DNA of 7,692 bases from Immundisolibacteraceae bacterium (GTDB taxonomy: Bacteria; Pseudomonadota; Gammaproteobacteria; Immundisolibacterales; Immundisolibacteraceae). The notes under the pieces were generated by a model. The model was not told the DNA's origin, did not search any database, and worked only from the letters and a program-made list of their open reading frames with translations. Below, one piece after another: positions 7,641-7,692 of the stretch (the first letter of the stretch is position 1; each line of letters begins with the position of its first letter). Location: contig JAHRWJ010000208.1 in NCBI GenBank assembly GCA_019090185.1, positions 1-7,692 on the forward strand, in the 5' to 3' direction. The position numbers and the translations under genes were made by a program.

Positions 7641-7692
7641 ATGCGCTGTCCCTATTGCCAGATTGACGAAACCCGGGTGGTTGATTCCCGGC
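7641..7692 (+). CDS. nrdR: Transcriptional repressor NrdR, N-terminus (cut by window edge)
   Basis: Only 17 codons are visible, but MRCPYCQIDETRVVDSR is the strongly conserved NrdR start. It holds the first two zinc-ribbon cysteines (Cys3, Cys6) and the VVDSR motif. NrdR (about 150 residues) is a zinc-ribbon/ATP-cone repressor that binds NrdR boxes upstream of ribonucleotide reductase genes and senses ATP/dATP. The gene begins 3 bases after the glyA stop with no strong ribosome site of its own, so it is probably translated by coupling from glyA mRNA. The ATP-cone and remaining zinc ligands lie beyond the window. Confidence 0.93.
   Translation, partial: MRCPYCQIDETRVVDSR

Overview
The window reads as ordinary, densely coded chromosome of a gammaproteobacterium. 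The evidence is the divergent pepA / lptF-lptG arrangement, the protein sequences of LptF, LptG, PepA, GlyA and NrdR, and a complete GGDEF-EAL regulator. Base composition is moderate and looks even, and no phage or plasmid gene is visible. A marine or aquatic relative of the Pseudomonas/Cellvibrio side of the class is my guess; the genus cannot be fixed from this stretch.

Layout. Positions 1-203 (minus) hold the N-terminus of leucyl aminopeptidase PepA, cut by the window edge. A 243-base divergent intergenic region follows. LptF (447-1550) and LptG (1547-2617) overlap by 4 bases and form the inner-membrane permease pair of the Lpt lipopolysaccharide exporter. Positions 2618-3055 are non-coding. 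They contain a candidate promoter, a 168-bp palindromic MITE-like repeat (2738-2905), and a leader with several possible hairpins. Positions 3056-5272 encode a pseudo-receiver/PAS/GGDEF/EAL cyclic-di-GMP protein that seems to use a TTG start. Converging on it, 12 bases away, is a minus-strand gene (5285-6115) for an unusual DNA-glycosylase-like protein: Tag-like in its middle, with an endonuclease III/MutY-like helix-hairpin-helix and four-cysteine C-terminus. A divergent promoter region (6116-6377) leads to glyA (6378-7637). Only 3 bases later nrdR begins (7641 to the window end).

How the genes work together. LptF and LptG act as one complex with LptB2 and LptC (not in the window). GlyA supplies one-carbon units and NrdR represses ribonucleotide reductase genes, so the glyA-nrdR pair touches nucleotide metabolism. 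The cyclic-di-GMP protein and the glycosylase-like protein look like independent units placed between these housekeeping blocks. The observations most worth a second look are the palindromic element, the hybrid glycosylase, the receiver domain that has lost its phosphorylation residues, and the possible start-site-masking leader. I do not see a clearly new multi-gene system here.
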